DNA of 64,000 nt from Bacteroides sp. (GCA_019416685.1 DXWV01000033.1:1-64000), one strand, 5' to 3'. Counted from the stretch's first letter, positions 34,232 to 43,579 are shown. Numbers and translations are program-made. The notes: a model not told the origin generated them from the letters alone.

Positions 34232-35236
34232 TTATTTTAGTAATTTCCGTGCTTCTTCTATAATCGTATCAAGTCCATTGACTTCATCTTTGTAGTTTAT
34301 ATCTACTTTTACATCCGGATCAATTCCCCATTCAATGTGGTTCATGTTTTTGTCAAAGTGCGGGCTGGCAGAAAAACGGATCGTCCAGCCATTGGGGAGT
34401 TCTGATGAAAAAGGCATGCCTGATCCTCCTCCGGTTTTATCACCTACGATTGTTACATTAGGAAGACATCTCATATGATTGACGAAATCGTTGGTAGCGC
34501 TGTATGAATGCCGATTGGTGAGTACAGCTACTTTCTTTTGCCAGCGAATACCTTTGGCAGGTTCCAGATAGATAGCATATGGCTTTGAGAAATCATTGTG
34601 TCCTGGACCTGTTTTATGACAGATATACCCTGTTAGTATTTTCTTTTCTGTAAATCTCGAAGCTATTTTTGCTGAGTTTGTTGCATTCCCTCCGGAATTT
34701 TGGCGGACATCAATAATGAGTCCTTTACAGTTAGAAAGATAAGAGAAAACCCTGTCCAAATCATTATTATCAATACCTTCGGAAAATTTTTCATAATAGA
34801 TATAACCAATTTTATCGTTCAGTATTTTATATTTGAAGCCGGCTGTCTGTTGATAGTTTTGCCCCAGGTAATAGTTGTTTTCTATAGTTGCTTCACTGAA
34901 ATTGCGTGGTGAGTCAAGCCAGAAGTCAAAGTGTGTCTGATTGTCAGTAGAGGTTAAGTTGACATGTCCGTCCTGGAGTTCGTACAACATATCGCTGAGT
35001 ATCTGAAAGAGATCCCGGTCATCCATATCCGGATCAATAAATTTACGTTTTCTTTCTCCGATCTTTTTCCAGTCGATGCCTTTATAATCCAGAAAGCAAT
35101 ACCGTTCGTCGATGATTTTCCAGAGTTGTTCAAAGTTTCCTACCGGATCATTGGTGTACTCTTCTTCCCCGATGCAGGCGGTTAACCCACTCAGGCAAGT
35201 AAGAAATAATAGCCAACTGATCATCCGGTTTCTCAT
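34232..35236 (-). CDS. S41 family peptidase lipoprotein
   Basis: A 334-residue lipoprotein (lipobox GLTAC, Cys21, then IGEEE). Its C-terminal-processing-peptidase fold includes the helical N-terminal part (LWKIIDERYCFLDYKGIDW), DMLYELQDGHVNL, LIIDVRQNSGGN, the nucleophile segment TNRHSYSATNDF (Ser) and VGDKTGGGSGMPF (Lys/Gly loop). There is no clear PDZ domain. Enzymes of this type cut proteins at the C-terminus in the periplasm or on the surface. It is transcribed alone or with the upstream DUF3316 gene, 78 bp away. Substrate unknown. Confidence 0.87.
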   Translation of the reverse strand: MRNRMISWLLFLTCLSGLTACIGEEEYTNDPVGNFEQLWKIIDERYCFLDYKGIDWKKIGERKRKFIDPDMDDRDLFQILSDMLYELQDGHVNLTSTDNQTHFDFWLDSPRNFSEATIENNYYLGQNYQQTAGFKYKILNDKIGYIYYEKFSEGIDNNDLDRVFSYLSNCKGLIIDVRQNSGGNATNSAKIASRFTEKKILTGYICHKTGPGHNDFSKPYAIYLEPAKGIRWQKKVAVLTNRHSYSATNDFVNHMRCLPNVTIVGDKTGGGSGMPFSSELPNGWTIRFSASPHFDKNMNHIEWGIDPDVKVDINYKDEVNGLDTIIEEARKLLK

Positions 35237-35314
35237 CTTTCCATTTACTATTTACTATTTACAATTGTCCACGCTATCACCCTGCATAGTACTTCTCCAC
35301 TCTCCCTTCTCCCT

Positions 35315-36178
35315 TTAATATGCTCTTATTGCCGCCGGCAATGGTGTTCCGCTTTTGTTACGGATCAGATACAGGTCTTTTACGAATCCTACCATGAATA
35401 CGTGTGAATATGTATGTGTCCGGATATCGTTAACATCCGATTGCTGTAAATCTGCTACATAACTGAGGCGCATCTTTGCATAGCGAATTGGAAAGTCTAT
35501 GGATAACATTTGTCTCATGGAGGGTTGGTTGTGCAGTGACGTAAATTGTACTACTCCGCTGGAATTGCCCAATGTGAATATCTCATAATAAGATTGACCG
35601 TAGTGAGGTGAAAACATAACTCCTATTACCGGCACATTGACCTGATAGCGGAATGTGAGTGGATAGTTTTTTATTTTTGCATGCCAGATTGCCATGCCGG
35701 AAGCGTCGAGATTGAGGAATGCCCGTGCCGATGCGGGGTTATTGGTGTTGCGCAGATTGTATACAAATCCTCCGTTAATATCTGCCAAAGCACCTGCCAG
35801 CAGTTTAAAGTTCTCTGTGATACGAAATTGGTAATGCAAGCCATAATTCCAATTCACTAATCCGGCAAAGGTGTTATTGTTATCTACCCGGTTATGTGTA
35901 TATCCAATGTTTGCCTGAAAAAAGTTTTGTACGGATACTTTTCCATTAAGCAACTTAGTCATACGCATTGTCTCTCGTGAGATACGAAAGTCGATACCTT
36001 TATATTCCTGTGGTGAAAGATAGGTGTCGAATATATTGGTATAACCTATTCCGTACATAGTAGCACGGGTCACATAGCGGTTGGCTTGCAACGAATCTAC
36101 CTGAGCATACAGTCCGTGGCAGAGAGCCAGCAGACAATATCCGGTTAGACCAATCTTTAACAGTATCTTCTTTTTCAT
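35315..36178 (-). CDS. DUF3316 outer-membrane-type protein
   Basis: A 287-residue exported protein with a signal peptide (LLKIGLTGYCLLALCHGLYA, cut before QVDSL). The body consists of amphipathic beta strands (YVTRATMYGIGYTNIFDTYLSPQEY, NWNYGLHYQFRITENFKLLAGALADING) in keeping with a small beta barrel, and matches DUF3316, of unknown function. ATG 36178 is preferred to the in-frame TTG 6 bp upstream. It lies downstream of parC, separated by a hairpin, so it is probably transcribed on its own or by read-through. Confidence 0.8.
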   Translation of the reverse strand: MKKKILLKIGLTGYCLLALCHGLYAQVDSLQANRYVTRATMYGIGYTNIFDTYLSPQEYKGIDFRISRETMRMTKLLNGKVSVQNFFQANIGYTHNRVDNNNTFAGLVNWNYGLHYQFRITENFKLLAGALADINGGFVYNLRNTNNPASARAFLNLDASGMAIWHAKIKNYPLTFRYQVNVPVIGVMFSPHYGQSYYEIFTLGNSSGVVQFTSLHNQPSMRQMLSIDFPIRYAKMRLSYVADLQQSDVNDIRTHTYSHVFMVGFVKDLYLIRNKSGTPLPAAIRAY

Positions 36179-36198
36179 TGACAAACCAATTAGTATTT

Positions 36199-36272
36199 AA
36201 TTGAAAGTTGAAAACAAAGTCAACTGCATTACATTTTGTCATAAAGCAGATGCCAATTTTCAACTTTCAATT
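36199..36272. repeat. Inverted repeat (TTGAAAGTTGAAA family), likely parC terminator
   Basis: AATTGAAAGTTGAAAA (36199-36214) pairs perfectly with TTTTCAACTTTCAATT (36257-36272), 2 bp from the parC stop codon. A related pair is at 48130-48256. Confidence 0.85.
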
Positions 36273-36274
36273 AT

Positions 36275-38923
36275 TCAAAACAGCTTCATCTGTCCTGTCA
36301 TTTCGTCCAGAATATCCCCTTCACTTTTACCGTGATCCGGATCGAGTATCTCTGTCTCCTCCTCTGTTTCCTCTTCTTCTTTGGGGGCGGGAGGTTCAGG
36401 GAAGCGTGTCGGTTCCAGTTCGTTGATTGTTTCTACCGTATAAGTAGTGATACGCTTGCCTTTTGCTTTAAAGCCTTTGACGGCAATAAATTCATCAGCA
36501 TCTATCACCATCGGATCTCGGAAACTGTCATGACCGCCAAAGATGACCTCCAGGCGTGGGTAATATTCATCAGTCAACAGAATTAGTTGATTCGCTTTAT
36601 TCTCTCCCAGATAATTCTGCTTGCGGGAGGTGTTTTCAAAGCAGAAACGTTTCAGATAGGGATAATTCTGCTGATCTGCGTCGTATAGTACGGCTGTCCA
36701 TATCTTGTTGGAATCAAACTTTTCAACGATACTTACATTGTTTTCGTAATGGTTGCTCACATCGAAGTTTGTAGTATAGAACTCGCCTGTGTTGAGAACT
36801 ACCAGGATTGAGTCGTCACTTTGGAATTCTCCCAGATATTCACCTCGTCCGTCATAATTGAGGCGCAGTACATCCCGGTCGAACCATACTTTACGTCCTC
36901 CAAGCGTAGAACCTCCGCGTTGCTTTAAGGCTATCTTGTGTACAGGCAGACGGGTCAGAATAACTCCCTGTGCCTGGCGGCTCTTGATACCAATCTCACT
37001 GAAGTCCCGTTCGAAAATGATACGGCGCACACGTGGATTCGGTTTCAACGTCACTTTTATGATTTCGGCTTCTCCGTTCGGGTTTGCGCTGAAATAAGTG
37101 ATTCGTGATTCGGGAGTACCTTGTGTTACGTCATATTCGCGGTCACGCACAATTGAGGTTACGGCAAAACGTTTTATGTAAGTAGTTCCCTCTTTCCCGT
37201 CGCGATAAGTTACATTATAAATCGTTCGTTTATCATTCTTTTTGAATACATTGACATACAGTACGTTTTTACCTACGAACTTTTTGTCGGCTACAGGAGT
37301 GATCATGTATTTACCGTCTTTGTAGAAGATGATAACGTCGTCTATATCCGAACAGCAGGCTACGAATTCATCTTTCTTCAGTGCTGTACCGATAAAACCT
37401 TCTTCACGGTTGATGTATAGCTTTTCGTTGGCTTCCACCACTTTGGTTGCTTCGATGGTATCAAAGTTGCGTAGTTCTGTACGGCGAGGGAAATTCTTAC
37501 CGTATTTTTCTTTCAACATCTGGTACCAACTAATTGTGTACTCCACGATATTGGCCAGATGATTGTCTATTTCGGCAATCTCCGATTTCATTTTGGCTAT
37601 GTTTTCCTCTGCTTTGTCAGAGTTGAACTTTAGGATACGTCCCATTTTGATTTCCATCAGTTTCAGGATGTCTTCCTTGGTTACTTCCCGTATGAATTGC
37701 GGATAGAAAGGAGTTAACCGTTTATCAATATGTTCGCATGCAGCATCCATATCTTTGGATTGCTCGAACTCTTTATCTTTATAGATACGCTCTTCAATAA
37801 ATATTTTCTCGAGTGAAGCAAAGTGCAGGTTTTCCTGTAGTTCACCTTTGTGTATTTCGAGTTCCTGGCGAAGAAGATCGAGTGTATTGTCCGCTGACTT
37901 TCTTAATACATCACTGATGGCCAGAAAGTGTGGCTTATTATCATCGATCACACAGCAGTTGGGCGATATGCTTACTTCACAATCGGTAAAAGCATATAGT
38001 GCATCAATGGTTTTGTCCGATGAAGTTCCTGCTGCCAGGTGTACTAATATCTCTACGTTGGCAGAGGTGTTATCATCTACTTTGCGTACTTTGATTTTCC
38101 CTTTGTCTACAGCTTTCAGGATGGAATCAATTACTGTTGTGGTGGTTCTTCCATAGGGAATTTCCGTGATCGCTAATGTCTTATTGTCAATCTTATTGAT
38201 TTTGGCGCGTATCTTCACAGAACCACCCCGTTCACCGTCATTATACTTGGATACGTCTATAGAACCTCCCGTCTGAAAGTCCGGGTAGAGTTTAAAACCT
38301 TCTCCATGTAGATAACTGATAGAGGCGTCACACAATTCATTGAAGTTGTGTGGTAATATTTTTGAAGAGAGTCCTACTGCAATACCTTCTACTCCCTGTG
38401 CCAATAGTAGTGGGAATTTAACAGGTAAAGTAATGGGCTCTTTGTTTCGTCCGTCGTAAGACAACTTCCATTCTGTTGTTTTCGGATTGAATACTACGTC
38501 GAGTGCAAATTTAGAGAGACGGGCTTCGATATAACGTGGCGCAGCTGCACCGTCACCGGTGAGAATGTTACCCCAGTTACCCTGGCAATCTACCAGCAAA
38601 TCTTTTTGCCCCAACTGTACCAGTGCATCTCCGATAGAAGCATCTCCGTGTGGGTGAAACTGCATGGTATGCCCCACGATGTTTGCCACTTTATTGTAAC
38701 GCCCGTCATCCAACCTCCTCATGGAGTGCAATATACGGCGTTGCACAGGCTTTAGCCCATCGTTGATATGGGGTACGGCGCGTTCCAGAATGACATACGA
38801 AGCATAGTCCAGAAACCAGTTCTGGTACATACCTGTGAGTTGATGTTTTACGCTTTCGTTGTGGGAGTCCGCCGGCTTATAGTCTGAATGTTCTTCCGTT
38901 ATCTCGTTGATTTCGTCACTCAT
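36275..38923 (-). CDS. parC: DNA topoisomerase IV subunit A
   Basis: An 882-residue type IIA topoisomerase breakage-reunion subunit that decatenates daughter chromosomes with ParE. The N-terminal part has YQNWFLDYASYVILERAVPHINDGLKPVQRRIL, the quinolone-determining HPHGDASIGDALVQLGQ region, and the catalytic Tyr in APRYIEARLS. Residues about 380-500 form the coiled-coil/gate region, and residues about 560-820 carry the beta-pinwheel repeats; the tail is acidic (PKEEEETEEETE). Lack of a gyrase box (QRRGGKG-type) supports ParC over GyrA, although KQRGGSTLGGRKVW occurs in the C-terminal domain and resembles it. A possible -7 element (TATTTTTG, minus strand) lies at 39000-38993. Confidence 0.9.
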   Translation of the reverse strand: MSDEINEITEEHSDYKPADSHNESVKHQLTGMYQNWFLDYASYVILERAVPHINDGLKPVQRRILHSMRRLDDGRYNKVANIVGHTMQFHPHGDASIGDALVQLGQKDLLVDCQGNWGNILTGDGAAAPRYIEARLSKFALDVVFNPKTTEWKLSYDGRNKEPITLPVKFPLLLAQGVEGIAVGLSSKILPHNFNELCDASISYLHGEGFKLYPDFQTGGSIDVSKYNDGERGGSVKIRAKINKIDNKTLAITEIPYGRTTTTVIDSILKAVDKGKIKVRKVDDNTSANVEILVHLAAGTSSDKTIDALYAFTDCEVSISPNCCVIDDNKPHFLAISDVLRKSADNTLDLLRQELEIHKGELQENLHFASLEKIFIEERIYKDKEFEQSKDMDAACEHIDKRLTPFYPQFIREVTKEDILKLMEIKMGRILKFNSDKAEENIAKMKSEIAEIDNHLANIVEYTISWYQMLKEKYGKNFPRRTELRNFDTIEATKVVEANEKLYINREEGFIGTALKKDEFVACCSDIDDVIIFYKDGKYMITPVADKKFVGKNVLYVNVFKKNDKRTIYNVTYRDGKEGTTYIKRFAVTSIVRDREYDVTQGTPESRITYFSANPNGEAEIIKVTLKPNPRVRRIIFERDFSEIGIKSRQAQGVILTRLPVHKIALKQRGGSTLGGRKVWFDRDVLRLNYDGRGEYLGEFQSDDSILVVLNTGEFYTTNFDVSNHYENNVSIVEKFDSNKIWTAVLYDADQQNYPYLKRFCFENTSRKQNYLGENKANQLILLTDEYYPRLEVIFGGHDSFRDPMVIDADEFIAVKGFKAKGKRITTYTVETINELEPTRFPEPPAPKEEEETEEETEILDPDHGKSEGDILDEMTGQMKLF

Positions 38924-39106
38924 ATGGTTAATATTCCTCTTGTTTTAACAACAAATTATCTTTTTTACATCATTATAGAACGATGTGCACGCAAAAATAC
39001 GAATTTTCTCCAAAAAAATCATTTACTTTGCGAATTATTTCCGAGTGTGATTTACAGGCAGATATCGGAATCGTAAATTGTAAATGATTAAATTGTAAAT
39101 AAAACA

Positions 39107-40648
39107 ATGGCACAAGAAGACGTTTTTAAGAAATTGGTATCACATTGCAAAGAGTATGGTTTTGTATTTCCTTCAAGTGATATTTACGACGGACTGGGAG
39201 CTGTATACGACTACGGCCAGATGGGAGTTGAACTCAAAAATAATATTAAGAAATATTGGTGGGACAGCATGGTATTGCTGCACGAGAATATTGTCGGCAT
39301 TGACTCTGCTATCTTTATGCACCCCACTATCTGGAAGGCTTCCGGACACGTTGATGCGTTCAATGATCCGTTGATTGATAACAAAGATTCTAAAAAACGC
39401 TATCGTGCAGACGTACTTATTGAAGACCAATTGGCTAAGTACGACGATAAAATGAATAAAGAAGTAGCTAAGGCTGCCAAAAAGTTTGGCGATGCTTTTG
39501 ATGAGGCACAGTTCCGTAGTACAAATGGCCGTGTTCTTGAACATCAGGCTAAGCGTGATGCGCTTCATACACGTTTTGCAAAAGCATTAAACGATGGTGA
39601 TCTTGACGAGCTTCGTCAGATTATTATTGATGAAGAAATTGTTTGTCCTATTTCGGGTACTAAGAATTGGACAGAGGTTCGTCAGTTCAATCTGATGTTC
39701 TCTACTGATATGGGATCTACTTCAGAAGGTGCAATGAAAATTTACCTTCGTCCGGAAACAGCACAGGGGATTTTTGTGAATTATCTCAATGTACAGAAAA
39801 CCGGTCGTATGAAAATACCTTTCGGTATTGCACAGATTGGTAAGGCCTTCCGTAACGAAATTGTAGCCCGTCAGTTTATCTTCCGTATGCGTGAATTTGA
39901 ACAGATGGAGATGCAGTTCTTTGTAAAACCGGGTACTGAACTGGAGTGGTTCCCAAAATGGAAAGAAATGCGTTTGAAATGGCACAAAGCACTTGGTTTC
40001 GGTGATGATCATTACCGTTTCCACGATCACGATAAGCTGGCTCACTATGCCAATGCAGCTACAGACATCGAATTCCTTATGCCGTTTGGTTTCAAAGAGG
40101 TAGAAGGTATACATTCACGTACCAACTTCGACCTTAGCCAGCATGAGAAATTCTCCGGCAAGAGTATCAAATACTTCGATCCTGAACTGAATGAGTCATA
40201 CACTCCGTACGTTATTGAAACTTCTATCGGTGTGGATCGTATGTTCCTCAGTATCATGAGTGCTGCTTATTGCGAAGAGCAACTCGAAAACGGTGAAAGC
40301 CGCGTGGTATTGAAACTTCCTGCAGCTCTTGCTCCGGTGAAGCTGGCCGTAATGCCTTTGATAAAGAAAGACGGACTGCCCGAAAAAGCTCGTGAGATTA
40401 TTGATAGTCTTAAGTTCCACTTCCATTGTCAGTATGACGAGAAAGACAGTATCGGAAAACGGTATCGTCGTCAGGACGCCATTGGTACTCCATACTGCGT
40501 AACGGTTGACCATCAGACGCTGGAAGATAATTGTGTGACTCTGCGTAATCGCGACACCATGCAGCAGGAGCGTGTAGCTATCTCTGAACTGAACAATATT
40601 ATTGCTGACAGAGTAAGCATCACTTCGCTTTTGAAAACTTTACAATAA
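39107..40648 (+). CDS. glyS: Glycyl-tRNA synthetase (dimeric, class II)
   Basis: A 513-residue enzyme that charges tRNA-Gly. It is the single-chain alpha2 type found in Bacteroidota, archaea and eukaryotes: FKKLVSHCKEYGFVFPSSDIYDGLGAVYDYGQMGVELK at the start, class II motif 2 in GKAFRNEIVARQFIFRMREFEQMEMQ (shown here in parts), motif 3 in IETSIGVDRMFLSIM, and an anticodon-binding domain (about 415-505: LAPVKLAVMPLIKKDGLPEKA). An approximately 75-residue insertion (about 100-175) is rich in charged helices, as usual in this group. FKBP gene follows after 11 bp. Confidence 0.95.
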   Translation: MAQEDVFKKLVSHCKEYGFVFPSSDIYDGLGAVYDYGQMGVELKNNIKKYWWDSMVLLHENIVGIDSAIFMHPTIWKASGHVDAFNDPLIDNKDSKKRYRADVLIEDQLAKYDDKMNKEVAKAAKKFGDAFDEAQFRSTNGRVLEHQAKRDALHTRFAKALNDGDLDELRQIIIDEEIVCPISGTKNWTEVRQFNLMFSTDMGSTSEGAMKIYLRPETAQGIFVNYLNVQKTGRMKIPFGIAQIGKAFRNEIVARQFIFRMREFEQMEMQFFVKPGTELEWFPKWKEMRLKWHKALGFGDDHYRFHDHDKLAHYANAATDIEFLMPFGFKEVEGIHSRTNFDLSQHEKFSGKSIKYFDPELNESYTPYVIETSIGVDRMFLSIMSAAYCEEQLENGESRVVLKLPAALAPVKLAVMPLIKKDGLPEKAREIIDSLKFHFHCQYDEKDSIGKRYRRQDAIGTPYCVTVDHQTLEDNCVTLRNRDTMQQERVAISELNNIIADRVSITSLLKTLQ

Positions 40649-40659
40649 ATCCTTGACGA

Positions 40660-41295
40660 ATGAATAAGAAAATCTATTTATTACCAATCCTATTGCTGGC
40701 ACTTGCCTTTACTTCTTGTGAAGAAACGAAAGAGGTGAGCAGGTATGATAACTGGCAGGCACGAAATGAGGCGTTTATCGACTCTTTGTATAATGTATAT
40801 ACAACGGAGGCCGATCACGGTGGATTGGATAGCATTCATCTCATGTCTGCTCCGGGTGCCTGTATATTTTATAAGGAGCTGAAGCCGATAACGGATGATC
40901 CGAGTAAGAACCCGAATCCAACGAATCTGGATGAGGTTATTGAAGGATATGTTTCTCAAGATATACAACCCTTCTATACAGATAGTGTATATATGTATTA
41001 TAAGGGTACTTTAATTATCGGAGACCGATTTGATGGATTCAAAGGTGCTAATCCTACTGCTTTCGATTCACCGAAGAAATTTAAAGTGAACGGTGTAATT
41101 ACTGGTTGGACTGAGATGCTTCAGCGTATGAAAGTAGGAGAGCGAAGGTTAGTTTACATACCTTGGAACTATGGTTATGGTTCCAGTGGTAATGGGAGTA
41201 TTTTAGGATATTCCACATTGATTTTTGATATGCAATTGTATAGTATCGAAAATCGTAGTTCGAACTCGCTGTCGACCCTGGCTGTAGAAGAATAG
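40660..41295 (+). CDS. FKBP-type peptidyl-prolyl isomerase lipoprotein
   Basis: A 211-residue lipoprotein (lipobox AFTSC, Cys20). The C-terminal FKBP domain (about 95-200) shows DSVYMYYKGTLIIGDRFD, KFKVNGVITGWTEMLQRMKVGERRLVYIPWNYGYGSSGN and LIFDMQL, the usual FKBP core with the Tyr and Trp/Phe pocket residues. It would assist folding of exported proteins in the periplasm. Co-transcribed with glyS (11-bp gap), an arrangement without obvious functional link, and ended by a strong terminator. Confidence 0.88.
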   Translation: MNKKIYLLPILLLALAFTSCEETKEVSRYDNWQARNEAFIDSLYNVYTTEADHGGLDSIHLMSAPGACIFYKELKPITDDPSKNPNPTNLDEVIEGYVSQDIQPFYTDSVYMYYKGTLIIGDRFDGFKGANPTAFDSPKKFKVNGVITGWTEMLQRMKVGERRLVYIPWNYGYGSSGNGSILGYSTLIFDMQLYSIENRSSNSLSTLAVEE

Positions 41296-41319
41296 ACTTT
41301 CTGTATTTAAGTAATATAG

Positions 41320-41357
41320 CCTGTTTTCCTTTTTATGGAAAACAGGTTGTTTTTTTA
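41320..41357 (+). terminator. Intrinsic terminator of the glyS-FKBP operon
   Basis: CCTGTTTTCC (41320-41329) pairs perfectly with GGAAAACAGG (41337-41346), followed by a T run. Confidence 0.92.
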
Positions 41358-41392
41358 TAAATTCTACTTCATGATTCATTTGTTTAGTATGA

Positions 41393-41581
41393 GTATTTGA
41401 TGCATATGAAACTGTTGCACAGCTTAAGTCTAAGATTCAGGATAGAGAGGGAATCCCACCTAATCAACAAAGACTTATTTTTGCCGGGAAACAATTAGAA
41501 GATGGAAAAACGTTGCAAGATTACTCTATTACAAAGGAGTCTACTCTTCATTTATTAATAAATTTTCGTCCAAGTCGTTGA
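41393..41581 (+). pseudogene. Ubiquitin-like gene remnant (ubb-like, N-terminus missing)
   Basis: An open frame of 62 codons between an in-frame TGA (41390-41392) and TGA (41579-41581). From 41408 it reads ETVAQLKSKIQDREGIPPNQ, then QRLIFAGKQLEDGKTLQDYS, then ITKESTLHLLINFRPSR. Against human ubiquitin residues 21-76 I count about 38 of 56 identical. K27, K29, K48, K63 and I44 equivalents are kept; the end is PSR, not GG. Ubiquitin residues 1-15, any signal peptide and an in-frame ATG are absent, so I call it a relic. It has its own terminator 41 bp downstream. B. fragilis is known to carry an exported ubiquitin homologue, which this most resembles. Confidence 0.85.
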
Positions 41582-41622
41582 AGCGTTTTGTAACTTTATT
41601 CCATAAAACTTATAAAAATAGG

Positions 41623-41659
41623 ATCAGCTAATTTGCGGAATAGTTAGCTGATTTTTTTT
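41623..41659 (+). terminator. Intrinsic terminator after the ubiquitin relic
   Basis: ATCAGCTAA (41623-41631) pairs with TTAGCTGAT (41644-41652), followed by seven T. Its position suggests it once ended the ubiquitin-like transcript. Confidence 0.85.
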
Positions 41660-41943
41660 ATCATAACTCTTTTGTAGTTCAATGAACGGAATATGAAATA
41701 TTTACTTAGTATTCAAATATCTGCATATGATTTACTGCAAAGCAGAAGAGAGTTATCAAGAAACGTGGAAGCTTCCTATATTCAAAATACAAGAACGTCT
41801 ACCATGGGAAGTTATTTCATGTGTCGTTTTATATACAGTTTTAATTTCTTTCCTTAAGTTTTACTCCTGATCGGGATGTTTAACGGCATGTTTCCTAACT
41901 TTTTTTAGAACTTGTATGTTATATTCAGTAGAATACACCTCTG
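41660..41943 (+). other. Intergenic stretch with two doubtful short reading frames
   Basis: ATG 41693 to TAA 41857 would encode 54 residues (MKYLLSIQISAYDLLQSRRE..., ending SFNFFP), and the overlapping ATG 41727 to TGA 41870 would encode 47. Neither has a recognisable family or a good start region. They may be debris from the same event that left the ubiquitin relic. Confidence 0.25.
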
Positions 41944-41961
41944 ATGTAATCTGCATTACAT
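41944..41961. promoter_or_regulatory. Crp/Fnr-type operator candidate upstream of the carboxylase operon
   Basis: ATGTAATCTGCATTACAT is a perfect dyad around a 4-bp centre. Its centre is 36.5 bp before the end of a -7-like TATTTTTA (41982-41989), which would place it near -43. The twin palindrome in front of nrfH has the same spacing. Confidence 0.6.
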
Positions 41962-42007
41962 GTATTCACTGTAATTATTTCTATTTTTACATCGTACTTA
42001 AATATGA

Positions 42008-43558
42008 ATGCCCATGAAAGAACTCATCAACCATCTGGAAGAACTAAACAGAAAAGCAGAAAACGGCGGAGGAGATGCCCGGATTGAGAAACAACACTCA
42101 GTAGGAAAGCTGACGGCTCGCGAACGTATTGATTTACTTTTGGAGAAAGGATCGTTTATCGAATTGGATAAACTTGTGACGCATCGTTGTACCGATTTTG
42201 GTATGGAAAAACAGAAAATACCGGGAGATGGGGTAGTCACCGGTTACGGTATGATAGGCAAACGGCTGGTTTATGTTTTTGCACAGGACTTTACTGTATT
42301 CGGAGGGGCACTTTCGGAGACATATGCAAAAAAAATCTGTAAGGTAATGGATATGGCTATGCAAATGGGTGCTCCGATTATCGGACTTAACGATTCCGGA
42401 GGTGCCCGTATTCAGGAAGGGGTTCGTTCGCTGGCCGGATATGCTGAAATCTTTCTTCGCAACTCCATGGCATCGGGAGTAATACCGCAAATCAGTGCCA
42501 TCATGGGACCATGTGCCGGTGGTGCTGTGTACTCTCCGGCTCTGACCGATTTTATCCTGATGGTGAAGAATTCCAGTTATATGTTCATTACCGGACCGGA
42601 TGTAGTAAGAAGTGTGACACAGGAAGAAGTGAGTAAAGAAGAACTGGGTGGAACGGCTGTACATACTTCTATATCCGGAGTGGCACATCTGGCTGCCGAA
42701 AATGATATTGAATGTATCAATTATATTCGTGAACTAATCTCTTTCCTGCCTGGAAATAATATGGAAGAGCCTCCATTTGTAGCTACTTCCGATTCGCCCA
42801 CACGTCTTACGCCGGAACTCTCTATGCTGATACCTACCAATCCCAATCAGCCCTATGATATAAAGGAGATGATCGAGGCAGTAGCCGATGACAATAGCTT
42901 CTTTGAACTTCAGGCAGAGTATGCGGCAAATATTGTCATAGGTTATATTCGTCTGAATGGAAAAACCGTGGGGGTGGTAGCTAATCAGCCGCTTGTACTT
43001 GCCGGAACATTGGATATTGATGCCTCTGTCAAGGCTGCTCGTTTTGTCCGCTTCTGCGATGCTTTTAATATCCCGTTACTGACTTTGGTGGATGTGCCGG
43101 GCTTCCTGCCGGGAGTTGACCAGGAATATGGCGGTATTATTCGTAATGGCGCCAAGTTACTATATGCTTATTGTGAGGCTACTGTACCTAAAGTAACAGT
43201 TATCACACGTAAAGCCTACGGTGGTGCCTATGATGTGATGAGTTCCAAACATATCCGGGGAGATGTGAATTTTGCTTTTCCTACGGCCGAGATTGCCGTG
43301 ATGGGGCCGGATGGTGCTGTAAATATTCTGTTCCGTAAAGAAATAGACAAAGCGGGAGATCCTGAAGAGAAACGAAAAGAGCTTCAGACGGAATATCGTG
43401 AGAAATTTGCAAATCCGTATCGGGCTGCTGAGCTTGGTTATGTGGACGAAGTCATTGATCCGGCTATTACCCGTATGCGGCTGATTCGTAGTTTTGAGAT
43501 GCTGGCTAATAAGCGTCAGTCCAATCCACCCAGAAAGCATTCTAATTTACCGCTTTAA
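42008..43558 (+). CDS. Acyl-CoA (propionyl-CoA) carboxylase, carboxyltransferase subunit
   Basis: A 516-residue carboxyltransferase of the crotonase-like family that moves CO2 between biotin and an acyl-CoA, most likely propionyl-CoA/(S)-methylmalonyl-CoA. Motifs: KLTARERIDLLLEKGSF, GLNDSGGARIQEGV (oxyanion Gly loop), SAIMGPCAGGAVYSPALTDF in the N half; PLLTLVDVPGFLPGVDQEYGGIIRNGAK and RKAYGGAYDVMSSKHI in the C half. The same fold occurs in MmdA of the sodium-pumping decarboxylase, but here it is followed by a biotin carboxylase and not by membrane pump genes, so an ATP-dependent carboxylase is more likely. ATG 42014 is an alternative start. Confidence 0.88.
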   Translation: MPMKELINHLEELNRKAENGGGDARIEKQHSVGKLTARERIDLLLEKGSFIELDKLVTHRCTDFGMEKQKIPGDGVVTGYGMIGKRLVYVFAQDFTVFGGALSETYAKKICKVMDMAMQMGAPIIGLNDSGGARIQEGVRSLAGYAEIFLRNSMASGVIPQISAIMGPCAGGAVYSPALTDFILMVKNSSYMFITGPDVVRSVTQEEVSKEELGGTAVHTSISGVAHLAAENDIECINYIRELISFLPGNNMEEPPFVATSDSPTRLTPELSMLIPTNPNQPYDIKEMIEAVADDNSFFELQAEYAANIVIGYIRLNGKTVGVVANQPLVLAGTLDIDASVKAARFVRFCDAFNIPLLTLVDVPGFLPGVDQEYGGIIRNGAKLLYAYCEATVPKVTVITRKAYGGAYDVMSSKHIRGDVNFAFPTAEIAVMGPDGAVNILFRKEIDKAGDPEEKRKELQTEYREKFANPYRAAELGYVDEVIDPAITRMRLIRSFEMLANKRQSNPPRKHSNLPL

Positions 43559-43579
43559 TTATTGAAGGAGGAACATATT

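Noticed and set aside
41693..41870. Two overlapping short frames (54 and 47 codons) near the ubiquitin relic
   Set aside because: No family, no start context, and mutual overlap in different frames; kept only as doubtful content of the intergenic region.
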